A DNA stretch of 64,000 nt, from NCBI RefSeq assembly GCF_000941055.1, contig NZ_CP007202.1, positions 430,001 to 494,000 on the forward strand. The letters are read 5' to 3'. Below, piece by piece: positions 35,872-44,121 of this stretch. Made by a program: the position numbers and the translations under genes. This stretch comes from Siansivirga zeaxanthinifaciens CC-SAMT-1 (GTDB lineage Bacteria; Bacteroidota; Bacteroidia; Flavobacteriales; Flavobacteriaceae). Position 1 is the first letter of the stretch; each line of letters starts with the position of its first letter. A model generated the notes under the pieces. That model had not been told where the DNA came from, did not search any database, and worked only from the letters and a program-made list of their open reading frames with translations.

Positions 35872-37482
35872 ATGCGCAAAATCCTTTCGAATTTAATTTT
35901 ACTCACATTTATAGGCTTAATTATAGTTAATTGTGCAAACCGAGGCAATCCAGATGGCGGACCAAAAGATGTAACGCCTCCCGTAATTGTATCGTCTGTT
36001 CCAGAAAATTTTACAACGAATTTTAAAGGCAAAGTGATTAAAATTTATTTTGATGAGTACATTAAAATAAAAGACATCCAAAAGCAGCTTATTATTTCGC
36101 CACCAATGAAAACCCAACCAGAAATTACGCCGCTTGGTGGAGCGAGTAAATACATTACCATTAAAATTTTCGATACTTTACAGCCTAATACCACGTACGC
36201 TTTTAACTTTGGAAACAGCATTACCGATAACAACGAAGGGAATCCGTATCCTTATTATCGCTACGTATTTTCTACTGGCGATTACATAGATTCTCTTACC
36301 GTAAAAGGAAATATTACAGACGCATACTACCGTAAGCCAAAAACCTTTGTAAATGTGGCTTTATATGAAGTAGACTCAACCTTTAACGATTCTATTATTT
36401 ACAAAGAAACACCTAAATATTTAACGAATACCTTAGATAGTGTTACGACGTTTACTATTGAAAATATTAAAGCAGGAAAGTATTTGCTTATTGCTTTAAA
36501 AGATGTGAATGGCGATAATAAATTTCAACAAAAAACAGATGAAATTGCCTTTTATAAGGAGTTTATTACGGTTCCAACAGATTCCTTATTTACATTGAAA
36601 TTATTTTCTGAAGAAATTGATTTTAAAGCGTCTCGCCCTTACCTTGCCGGAGGTAATAAAATTGGTTTTGGTTTTGAAGGTGATTTTAAGGGGATGGCAA
36701 TTAATTTAAAATCTGATACACCAGACGATTTTGAATATCGAATTACTAAAGACGAGAAAACCGACACACTTTATTACTGGTACAAGCCTAAATTTGAAAC
36801 CGACTCGCTTATTTTTAATGTATCTAAAGCCAATTTTAACAAAGATTATACGGTAAAAATTCGCGATCAAAAGAAAGATACATTAACGCTAAAAAGTGAA
36901 TCTCCTGCAGCTTTAGATGACCCTTTTAAAATTATAGGTACCGTGCCATTTGTTAATTTTGATGCTTCTAAAGTGAGTTTAATGGATAAAGATTCTACAA
37001 AAATAGCATTTAAAACATTTTTAGATACTTTAAATAACAGCTATGCTATTGATTTTAAAAAGGTTGAAGAAAATAATTATAAAATAAAAATACTACCTGA
37101 AGCTTTTACAGATTTCTATAATAACACCAACAAAGACACCCTTAATTACTCGGTGAACACCAAAAAAGCTTCCGATTTTGGTTATGTGCGTTTTACGTTA
37201 AATAATGCGACTTACCCCATAATTTTTCAGTTAACTAACGAAAAAGGCGAAGTTAAATTCGAGCAATATTCTACAAAACCCGAAAAACTGGACTTTTATA
37301 ACTTGAATGCCGGTAAATATTTTATTCGGGTTGTTTTTGATGCCAATGGAAATGGTAAGTACGATACTGGTAATTATCTTAAAAAGATACAACCAGAACG
37401 TGTTGGTCATTTTGAAATGGAAGAAGAAGTTCGTGCCGATTGGGGACTCGAACAAACGTTAAACTTTACAACAGCAAAGTAA
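35872..37482 (+). CDS. Large lipoprotein with N-terminal Ig-like domain
   Basis: This 536-residue lipoprotein has a signal ending LIIVNC, then NPDGGPKDVTPPVIVSSVPEN, the start of a bacterial Ig-like (Big_5) domain (residues 35-135) ending YRYVFSTGD. A carboxypeptidase-regulatory-like or prealbumin-like beta-domain follows (KGNITDAYY...IKAGKYLLIALKDVNGDNKFQ). A similar module closes the protein (LNAGKYFIRVVFDANGNGKYD, with a calcium-loop look). It is probably surface exposed. Such proteins are near-universal in Flavobacteriia and of unknown function. Its end overlaps the amidase gene by 17 bases. Confidence 0.82.
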   Translation: MRKILSNLILLTFIGLIIVNCANRGNPDGGPKDVTPPVIVSSVPENFTTNFKGKVIKIYFDEYIKIKDIQKQLIISPPMKTQPEITPLGGASKYITIKIFDTLQPNTTYAFNFGNSITDNNEGNPYPYYRYVFSTGDYIDSLTVKGNITDAYYRKPKTFVNVALYEVDSTFNDSIIYKETPKYLTNTLDSVTTFTIENIKAGKYLLIALKDVNGDNKFQQKTDEIAFYKEFITVPTDSLFTLKLFSEEIDFKASRPYLAGGNKIGFGFEGDFKGMAINLKSDTPDDFEYRITKDEKTDTLYYWYKPKFETDSLIFNVSKANFNKDYTVKIRDQKKDTLTLKSESPAALDDPFKIIGTVPFVNFDASKVSLMDKDSTKIAFKTFLDTLNNSYAIDFKKVEENNYKIKILPEAFTDFYNNTNKDTLNYSVNTKKASDFGYVRFTLNNATYPIIFQLTNEKGEVKFEQYSTKPEKLDFYNLNAGKYFIRVVFDANGNGKYDTGNYLKKIQPERVGHFEMEEEVRADWGLEQTLNFTTAK

Positions 37483-38248
37483 AATCGTCTTTATCGTCTA
37501 AAAACCGGAGTTTGTTGCGGTAAAAATTAATATGAGAGCGCTCTAAAGTGACAATTTCAATTTGCTCTCTGTTGGGTTTGATACTGGAAATGGTATTCCC
37601 TGTAACGTCGTAAACCGCCGAATGCCCGCAATATTCGTTTTGAGCCTGGTCTAAACCAATACGATTTACGCCCACCACATAACTCATGTTTTCTATAGCG
37701 CGCGCTTTTAGCAAGGTATCCCAAGCAAAAATTCGAGCTTTTGGCCAGTTTGCCACATAAAGTAACACATCGTAATTATCGACATTTCTTGCCCAAACAG
37801 GGAAACGCAAGTCGTAACAAATTAACGGACAAATAATCCAACCTTTATATTCGGTTGAGTAACGCTGCGTTCCAGCATCGTACACTTTATCTTCGCCTGC
37901 CAAGGTAAACGTATGGCGCTTATCGTAATATTCTAAAGTGCCATCTGGTGTTACAAATAAAAGGCGGTTGTAAAACTTTTCGTTTTCGGTAATAATAATA
38001 CTTCCAACAATAGCGGCATTAAACTTGGTTGCCATGTTTTGCATCCATGTTACCGTTTTACCTGTCATGGTCTCGGCAAGGGCCGAAGCATTCATGGTAA
38101 AGCCTGTTGTAAACATTTCGGGTAAAACAATAATGTCTAAAGGCTTGGTAATACTTTTTATTTTTTCTTTAAAATTAGCTCTGTTTTGTTTGGGGTTTTC
38201 CCAAACTAAATCGCTTTGAATTATGGCTACATGAAGTTGTTCTTGCAT
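37466..38248 (-). CDS. Nitrilase-family omega-amidase
   Basis: This 260-residue carbon-nitrogen hydrolase has the catalytic triad Glu44 (LPEMFTTGF), Lys110 (YYDKRHTF) and Cys144 (PLICYDLRFPVW). This wording matches YafV/MtnU-type omega-amidases, which hydrolyse alpha-ketoglutaramate or related 2-oxo acid amides. Its start is one base from the end of the methionine aminotransferase gene. The two together fit the glutamine transaminase plus omega-amidase route of methionine salvage. Confidence 0.9.
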   Translation of the reverse strand: MQEQLHVAIIQSDLVWENPKQNRANFKEKIKSITKPLDIIVLPEMFTTGFTMNASALAETMTGKTVTWMQNMATKFNAAIVGSIIITENEKFYNRLLFVTPDGTLEYYDKRHTFTLAGEDKVYDAGTQRYSTEYKGWIICPLICYDLRFPVWARNVDNYDVLLYVANWPKARIFAWDTLLKARAIENMSYVVGVNRIGLDQAQNEYCGHSAVYDVTGNTISSIKPNREQIEIVTLERSHINFYRNKLRFLDDKDDFTLLL

Positions 38249-38249
38249 A

Positions 38250-39395
38250 TTAAATACTATTTAAAATGTTAGCAGCCTTTTTAAGGGTTTCTTCGGTTTT
38301 TGCAAAACAAAATCGAAGTACTTTATTATCTAAATTATTCGTATTAAAAACCGATAAAGGAATGGATGCTATTCCAGATTCTACGGTTAGTTTTTTAGCA
38401 TAATCGACATCGTTATCCATGGTGATTGCAGAGTAATCTAGAACCTGAAAATACGTGCCTTTTGATGCTGTAAATTGAAACCTAGAATCTTTGATTAAAT
38501 TTAAAAATAAATCCCTTTTCTTTTGATAAAAATCTGATAATTCTAAATAATGTTTTGGCTCTTTCATATACTCGGCAATGCCCTTTTGAGTGGGATGATG
38601 AATACAAAACACGTTAAATTGATGTACTTTTAAAAATTCGTCCATTAACACTTTTGGAGCGCAACAATACCCCACACGCCAACCGGTATTATGAAAGGTT
38701 TTACAAAATGAAGCCACCACAAAACTTCGAGCTTTTAAATCGGGAAACAAACAGGCACTTTGATGCTTTTCGCCATCGAAAATCATATGTTCGTAAACCT
38801 CATCACTTAAGACAATAATATTGGTGTTTTTAGTAATTTCTTGCAAATGCAACATATCTTCTTTAGAAAGAATCGTTCCTGTTGGATTGTGTGGCGTATT
38901 AATAATAATCATTTTTGTTTTATTATTAATTTTTGCTTTTACATGGTTCCAATCGATTTTAAAATCTTGCGCGCCATCCATTTGAATGGGCACTACAACT
39001 CCTCCATTAAGAATAATATTGGGTTCGTAACTATCGTAAGCCGGTTTAAAAACAATCACCTCATCGCCAGGATTAATAAAGGTGGTAATAATGGTAAAAA
39101 TAGCTTGGGTAGCACCAGCCGTTACAGTAATTTCGGTTTCGGGATGATAGCATGTATTGTAGAGCGCTTCAAACTTTTTAGAAATAAGCGCTCTTAATTG
39201 ATCATCGCCTCGCATGGGAGCATAATGATTGTAACCAGAATTCATGGCTTTACTAACCAAATCGATTAGTTTTTTATCGCTTTTAAAATCTGGAAACCCT
39301 TGAGATAAATTAATGGCATTATGCTGAGACGCCAAGGCACTCATGGTTGCGAAAATTGTGGTTCCAACATTTGGAAGTTTGGACTTGTATTCCAT
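38250..39395 (-). CDS. Methionine/glutamine-type aminotransferase (PLP)
   Basis: This 381-residue fold-type I aminotransferase opens LPNVGTTIFATMSALASQHNAINLSQGFPDF. It has the PLP region GATQAIFTIITTF, NTPHNPTG, LSDEVYEHM, and the lysine site SFCKTFHNTGWRVGY. This wording is that of YbdL-like methionine aminotransferases, which transaminate 4-methylthio-2-oxobutanoate using glutamine. It is cotranscribed with the omega-amidase gene. No further methionine salvage gene is in the window. Confidence 0.9.
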   Translation of the reverse strand: MEYKSKLPNVGTTIFATMSALASQHNAINLSQGFPDFKSDKKLIDLVSKAMNSGYNHYAPMRGDDQLRALISKKFEALYNTCYHPETEITVTAGATQAIFTIITTFINPGDEVIVFKPAYDSYEPNIILNGGVVVPIQMDGAQDFKIDWNHVKAKINNKTKMIIINTPHNPTGTILSKEDMLHLQEITKNTNIIVLSDEVYEHMIFDGEKHQSACLFPDLKARSFVVASFCKTFHNTGWRVGYCCAPKVLMDEFLKVHQFNVFCIHHPTQKGIAEYMKEPKHYLELSDFYQKKRDLFLNLIKDSRFQFTASKGTYFQVLDYSAITMDNDVDYAKKLTVESGIASIPLSVFNTNNLDNKVLRFCFAKTEETLKKAANILNSI

Positions 39396-39450
39396 AAAAA
39401 AAATTAAAAACTACTTACTCTTACTATAGCTAAGATGCCATTCGTACAAA

Positions 39451-39948
39451 CTAATTATTCACTTTTAATTCGGCTTCTTTTACCTCTTTCTCTAATTTTT
39501 TAAGACGTTTTTTCCATTTCGCCTCTTCTTTGGGAGATAACTCGCCTTTATCTTTAAGTTCTTGATAATCATTTTTAACGCTTGTTAACTCCTTTTTTAC
39601 TTCAAAAAAATCTTCTCGAGCTTCTTGTCGCCTGTTTATTTGGTCTTCTAGTTGGCGTTGTTTTTCTTTCAACTCCTGCTCTTTATCTCTTAAATCTTTT
39701 AAGGCTTTGGCTATTTCGTCTTGTTTATTTTCGGCTAATTTTTCGGCCTCTAAACGCTTTTCTAAAATCGAGCTAATACGTTTCTTCTCGATATCTGTTA
39801 ATTGCTCTGTAACTTCTTCGCCTTTGTTATAAAAACGATCTCCTTTCACCTTATACACACTACCATCATTAGTAATAACACGCTCGCTACTACCACAAGA
39901 CACGATTAAAAATAAGGTTACCATATAAATCCACTTCATGTTATTCAT
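39451..39948 (-). CDS. Coiled-coil lipoprotein, unknown function
   Basis: This 165-residue protein has a lipoprotein signal (MKWIYMVTLFLIVSC) and a short beta segment (VITNDGSVYKVKGDRFYNKGEEVT). From residue 50 to the end it is a strongly charged Glu/Lys coiled coil. I do not recognise a family. Two in-frame starts lie 9 bases apart (39948 and 39939); the signal peptide fits the shorter. Its start region shares 19 identical bases with that of the DUF2383 gene at 9364. Confidence 0.7.
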   Translation of the reverse strand: MNNMKWIYMVTLFLIVSCGSSERVITNDGSVYKVKGDRFYNKGEEVTEQLTDIEKKRISSILEKRLEAEKLAENKQDEIAKALKDLRDKEQELKEKQRQLEDQINRRQEAREDFFEVKKELTSVKNDYQELKDKGELSPKEEAKWKKRLKKLEKEVKEAELKVNN

Positions 39949-40057
39949 TTTTAAATTTTTAGTTGATATTTTACTATCTATAATATAAGCATTTCTAATG
40001 CCAGCGCCTATTGTTTTGTAATACTTTTAACAAACAAATTTCGAAACTTATTCATTT

Positions 40058-41827
40058 TTATACAATTTCCATTTTTTTAAGCAGGAAGGAGGCATTCATA
40101 TTTTTACAAACACCTTGTTTTAGTGTATAATCAAAATAAAGTTCGTCATTAACAATTTCGGCATCAAAATAATAGTTTTTAACTTGTTCTAATTCGGTTT
40201 CAATTTCACAAAGACTTAAATCGTGGGTAGCAATAATGCCCGTGGCTTTTGAAGCTACTAATTTTTCGACAAACTTGCGAGAGCCAATAGCTTTATCGGT
40301 GCTATTTATGCCTTTTAAAATTTCATCTAAAACAATAAAATAAGGCGCTTCTTTTATGGTGTCTACAATGTATTTTAGGCGGGTTAATTCGGAAAAGAAA
40401 TACGAACTATCATCGGTTAACGAATCGGTAGTTCGCATACTGGTAATTAACCTTATAGGCTTATATTTACTAGACTTCGCACAAACGGGAAGCCCCATGT
40501 TAGCCATAACAATATGTAAGGATATGGTTCTTAAAAAGGTACTTTTACCAGCCATATTTGCACCGGTTACAATTAAAAACTGTTCATTGTTAATAGTTAC
40601 ATCGCTATTCACGCGTTTTTCAGTTTTTAGTAGCGGGTGCCCCAAAGCTTCAGCTGTAATAATGGCTCCTTCATTTTTAATTTCAGGAAATACAAATTCG
40701 GGTTTGTTAAATACGAAATTTGATAATGAATTATAAGCATCAAAAAACGAAACCACGTCAAACCAATCGGCTACTTTATTGGCATGTGCTGCAATCCATA
40801 ATTCAATTTTATAACTGTTTCTTAAATCTGTTAGAAATAAGCCGTTTCCAAAAATGGCCGATATTAAATTATTTCGATTGTCTAGAGCATCCAAATGATT
40901 TGAAAACGCTTTAAAAATCGCCGAAGCTTTCTCGCCTTCCTGTTGAATTTTCTTTTGCTTTTCTTTCAACAACTCGGAAGTAAAAGTTTCTTTTTCAATT
41001 AATTGCAACAAGGATGCATACTGCCTAAAGGTGTCTTTTAGTTTATCTGAATTGAAAGCTAATACATTTATTTTTTTAAGATATAAGCCCGTAAGACCCA
41101 ACCCTATAACCAACCAATACCCAACAAACGACGGTGCTATGGTTTCAAAATAAACACCAATCATTAAAAAAACAGATATGATAGAAAACACCATAGGAAT
41201 CCATCGCATGGCCTTTGGTAAAAAGGGTTTGTGGGTTACAACCCAACTAATAATTTGTTTTGCAGGTGTTTCTATATGCACCAAGCTAGATGTAGCCTGA
41301 TAGTGTTGTCGCCATTCTGGTTTTTCACTTAATTCTTTAATTGCTTCTTGTCTAGCTTCAATATTATAAATATCATTCGCCTTTAAAGCATTTGCCAGTT
41401 TTAAAGCGCCTTCGGCACTGGTTGTTCTATTTATAAACTGATAAAAAGATCCGCGTCCAAATAAATCGATATCTAAACTGTAAAAATGTTTCGGATCTTG
41501 ATATTCTATACCTGCATCACGATTGTAAAAATCTCCCGAAGCTATTTTAATTTCATCATCGTTAATGTCTACAAGAGCTTTATTAAAATCTCTTTTTGCT
41601 TTTGTTGCATTGTATTTTGAAAGCAAAAACAAAAATATAGCCGTTCCTAGCATACCAATAAAAACAGCCACCTGCCAAGAAGCGAAGGTTGCATAAATTG
41701 CAAAACCAGTAGTTACAAAAACAAATAGTCTTAAAATGCTTAAAAGCGCTGTTTGCTTATGAAGCTTTTGTGCTTCGGTTTGATAAATCTCTGAATGCTT
41801 TTTATAGTATGTAATTGGGTTATTCAT
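40058..41827 (-). CDS. Membrane-anchored MutS-like ATPase
   Basis: This 589-residue protein has the MutS core and ATPase domains but lacks the mismatch-binding N-domain. Two hydrophobic helices lie at 29-70 and two more at about 205-250. The ATPase has GANMAGKSTFLRTI (Walker A, about residues 416-429), SSYFFSELTRL, FIVLDEILKGINSTDKAIGSRK (Walker B) and IIATHDLSL. Membrane-bound MutS paralogues of this kind occur in Bacteroidota and have no proven role in mismatch repair. A terminator separates it from the metallopeptidase gene behind it. Confidence 0.88.
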   Translation of the reverse strand: MNNPITYYKKHSEIYQTEAQKLHKQTALLSILRLFVFVTTGFAIYATFASWQVAVFIGMLGTAIFLFLLSKYNATKAKRDFNKALVDINDDEIKIASGDFYNRDAGIEYQDPKHFYSLDIDLFGRGSFYQFINRTTSAEGALKLANALKANDIYNIEARQEAIKELSEKPEWRQHYQATSSLVHIETPAKQIISWVVTHKPFLPKAMRWIPMVFSIISVFLMIGVYFETIAPSFVGYWLVIGLGLTGLYLKKINVLAFNSDKLKDTFRQYASLLQLIEKETFTSELLKEKQKKIQQEGEKASAIFKAFSNHLDALDNRNNLISAIFGNGLFLTDLRNSYKIELWIAAHANKVADWFDVVSFFDAYNSLSNFVFNKPEFVFPEIKNEGAIITAEALGHPLLKTEKRVNSDVTINNEQFLIVTGANMAGKSTFLRTISLHIVMANMGLPVCAKSSKYKPIRLITSMRTTDSLTDDSSYFFSELTRLKYIVDTIKEAPYFIVLDEILKGINSTDKAIGSRKFVEKLVASKATGIIATHDLSLCEIETELEQVKNYYFDAEIVNDELYFDYTLKQGVCKNMNASFLLKKMEIV

Positions 41828-41859
41828 TTGCTATTATTAAAAAAGTAAAGAAACAAAAA

Positions 41860-41881
41860 AGCCCTGAAAAGGTTCAGGGCT
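41860..41881 (-). terminator. Terminator after metallopeptidase gene
   Basis: Stem AGCCCTGAA / TTCAGGGCT with a 4-base loop, followed on the minus strand by six T, 20 bases past the stop. Confidence 0.85.
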
Positions 41882-41901
41882 ATCATTTATATTTTAAAAA
41901 A

Positions 41902-42600
41902 TTAGTCTCTTCCGCCAGCAAACACTCTAAAGCCCCAATAAACTAAATTGGCCAAAGCACCAATGGCTGCAACTAAATAGGTTCTGGCTGCCCATTTAAG
42001 CGCATCTTCAGAGCCTTTATATTCATCGGGTGTTACCATGTTTTTACTTTTTAACCAGGCCAAAGCGCGGTTACTTGCGTCGTACTCTACAGGTAAGGTT
42101 ATAAAGCTAAATAACGTTGCAAAACCCATCATAACTAAACCAGCTACTGCTACCCAATAACCTAAGCCTAATCCGGCTGCAGCACCAAGCATTAAACCAC
42201 CAATAATAACCCACTGCGACATTCCAGAAGTAACACTTACTATAGGCACCAATGCAGAACGCATGGTTAACCACTCGTAAGCTCTGGCATGTTGTACGGC
42301 ATGACCACATTCGTGTGCTGCAACTGCTGCTGCTGCTGCATTACGCTCGTTATAAACAGCTTCACTTAAGTTTACAGTTTTGTTTTTTGGATTGTAATGG
42401 TCTGTTAAACGACCAGGAGTTGATATCACCTCAACATCGTAAATACCATTATCTGACAGCATTTTTTCGGCAATTTCCTTACCGCTCATGCCATTTCTTA
42501 AATGTATTTTAGAATACTTTTCAAACTTTCGCTTTAATGTGCTGCTTACTAACCAGCTTATTAAAGCTATACCACCTAATAATATATAATATCCAATCAT
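41902..42600 (-). CDS. YugP-type zinc metallopeptidase
   Basis: This 232-residue membrane protein has an N-terminal helix, the zinc motif HECGH at 96-100 (preceded by an Ala-rich stretch), and two further helices at about 115-165. This matches the YugP/PF04298 neutral zinc peptidase family, found widely but without known substrates. The active site faces a membrane-proximal space. A perfect TATTTTTG box lies at 42641-42648 upstream, and a clear terminator follows. Confidence 0.9.
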   Translation of the reverse strand: MIGYYILLGGIALISWLVSSTLKRKFEKYSKIHLRNGMSGKEIAEKMLSDNGIYDVEVISTPGRLTDHYNPKNKTVNLSEAVYNERNAAAAAVAAHECGHAVQHARAYEWLTMRSALVPIVSVTSGMSQWVIIGGLMLGAAAGLGLGYWVAVAGLVMMGFATLFSFITLPVEYDASNRALAWLKSKNMVTPDEYKGSEDALKWAARTYLVAAIGALANLVYWGFRVFAGGRD

Positions 42601-42699
42601 GTTTCTCTTTTTATTATTTTAATTACTAAAATAAATATGACAAAAATAACGCCAATTTGTTCTGAATGATATTCTGTCAGTTAAAAAAATATTTAAAAA

Positions 42700-42733
42700 A
42701 AAGCGGAACTTCAAATACATGAAGTTCCGCTTT
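42700..42733 (-). terminator. Terminator after ald
   Basis: A 13-base perfect stem AAAGCGGAACTTC / GAAGTTCCGCTTT, 8-base loop, T-rich tail on the minus strand, 20 bases after the ald stop. Confidence 0.88.
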
Positions 42734-42753
42734 AAAATTATTGGAAATTTATA

Positions 42754-43851
42754 TTAAGCTGAATACTCTAAATCGAAAGCTTCTGCGATTTCTTTATAAA
42801 CGATGTTTCCTTTAACAATGTTTAATCCTTTTGCTAATGGGGCACTTTCGCTACATGCTTTTTCCCAACCTTCGTTTGCTAACTTAATAACATAAGGTAA
42901 TGTTACGTTTGTTAAAGCAACGGTAGAAGTGTAAGGTACAGCACCTGGCATATTAGCCACACAGTAATGTACAACATCATCAATAATAAAAGTTGGATCT
43001 TCGTGAGTTGTTGCTTTAGTGGTTTCAAAACAACCTCCTTGATCGACTGCCACATCAACGATTACAGTTCCTGGACGCATTTCTTTTAACATATCTCTTG
43101 TTATTAATTTAGGAGCTTTAGCACCTTTAATTAATACACCACCAATAATTAAATCGGCATCTTTAATATGTTTTCTAATGTTATACTCACTTGAAAATTC
43201 TGTCACAACGTTTGGAGGCATGATATTACATACGTGACGTAATTGTGGTAAGTTAATATCTAAAACCGTTACATTCGCTCCTAAACTAGCTGCCATTTTT
43301 GCTGCCTGAATACCTACAACACCTGCACCTAATACCAAAACTTTACCTGGAGCTACACCAGGAACACCGCCTAGTAAAACACCACGTCCTTTAATTGGTT
43401 TCTCTAAATATTTAGCCCCTTGTTGAATAGACATTCTACCTGCAACTTCAGACATTGGTATTAATAATGGTAAAGCACCATTGGCGTCTTCAACTGTTTC
43501 GTAAGCGATACAAACCGCTTTACTAGCTATCATGGCATGGGTTAAAGGCTCGCTTGATGCAAAGTGGAAATACGTAAATACAACCTGATTTGGTTTAATT
43601 AAACTATATTCTTTTTCTATTGGTTCTTTAACCTTAACAATCATTTCGGCAATGTTGTAAACCTCTTCAATGGTATCCAGAATAGTTGCTCCAGCATCAA
43701 CATAATCTTTATCAAAAAAACCACTTCCAAAACCAGCATTTTTTTGAACAAACACTTCGTGATTTCTTTTTGTTAATTCGAATACTCCAGAAGGAGTCAT
43801 CCCTACTCTGTTCTCATTATTTTTAATTTCAATAGGAATACCAATTTTCAT
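42754..43851 (-). CDS. ald: Alanine dehydrogenase
   Basis: This 365-residue NAD-dependent enzyme interconverts alanine and pyruvate plus ammonia. It opens MKIGIPIEIKNNENRVGMTP, has VKVKEP with the substrate lysine, the NAD loop VLVLGAGVVGIQAAKMA, and VDVAVDQGGCFETT. Length and motifs match the Ald family. It stands alone. A 270-base region to leuS holds only the leuS terminator and AT-rich sequence, in which I see no convincing promoter. Confidence 0.93.
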   Translation of the reverse strand: MKIGIPIEIKNNENRVGMTPSGVFELTKRNHEVFVQKNAGFGSGFFDKDYVDAGATILDTIEEVYNIAEMIVKVKEPIEKEYSLIKPNQVVFTYFHFASSEPLTHAMIASKAVCIAYETVEDANGALPLLIPMSEVAGRMSIQQGAKYLEKPIKGRGVLLGGVPGVAPGKVLVLGAGVVGIQAAKMAASLGANVTVLDINLPQLRHVCNIMPPNVVTEFSSEYNIRKHIKDADLIIGGVLIKGAKAPKLITRDMLKEMRPGTVIVDVAVDQGGCFETTKATTHEDPTFIIDDVVHYCVANMPGAVPYTSTVALTNVTLPYVIKLANEGWEKACSESAPLAKGLNIVKGNIVYKEIAEAFDLEYSA

Positions 43852-44051
43852 TTTGAATATAATTTAATTAGTTAGTTAAAAATGGTTTAAAACCAAACTT
43901 GTTATTTGATAATATTCAGCAAATTTCAGTTTTATATACATTATTATTAACCACTTTAACAATAAATTAATAATTAAACAATTACTACCAATTTAATAGG
44001 AATAAAATAAAATGCGTTTTAGATTGATAAAATTTGAAGTATTTAATAAAA

Positions 44052-44085
44052 AAAACACCCCAAACTAAAAAGTAAGAGGTGTTTT
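44052..44085 (-). terminator. Terminator after leuS
   Basis: Stem AAAACACC / GGTGTTTT with an 18-base loop and a run of T on the minus strand, 36 bases past the leuS stop. Confidence 0.6.
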
Positions 44086-44121
44086 AAAAGATTGTTTTTT
44101 TGTGTTTAAAACACAAATATA

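Noticed and set aside
43852..44121. Possible RNA gene in the gap between ald and leuS
   Set aside because: Apart from the leuS terminator I see only AT-rich sequence, with no tRNA or riboswitch pattern.
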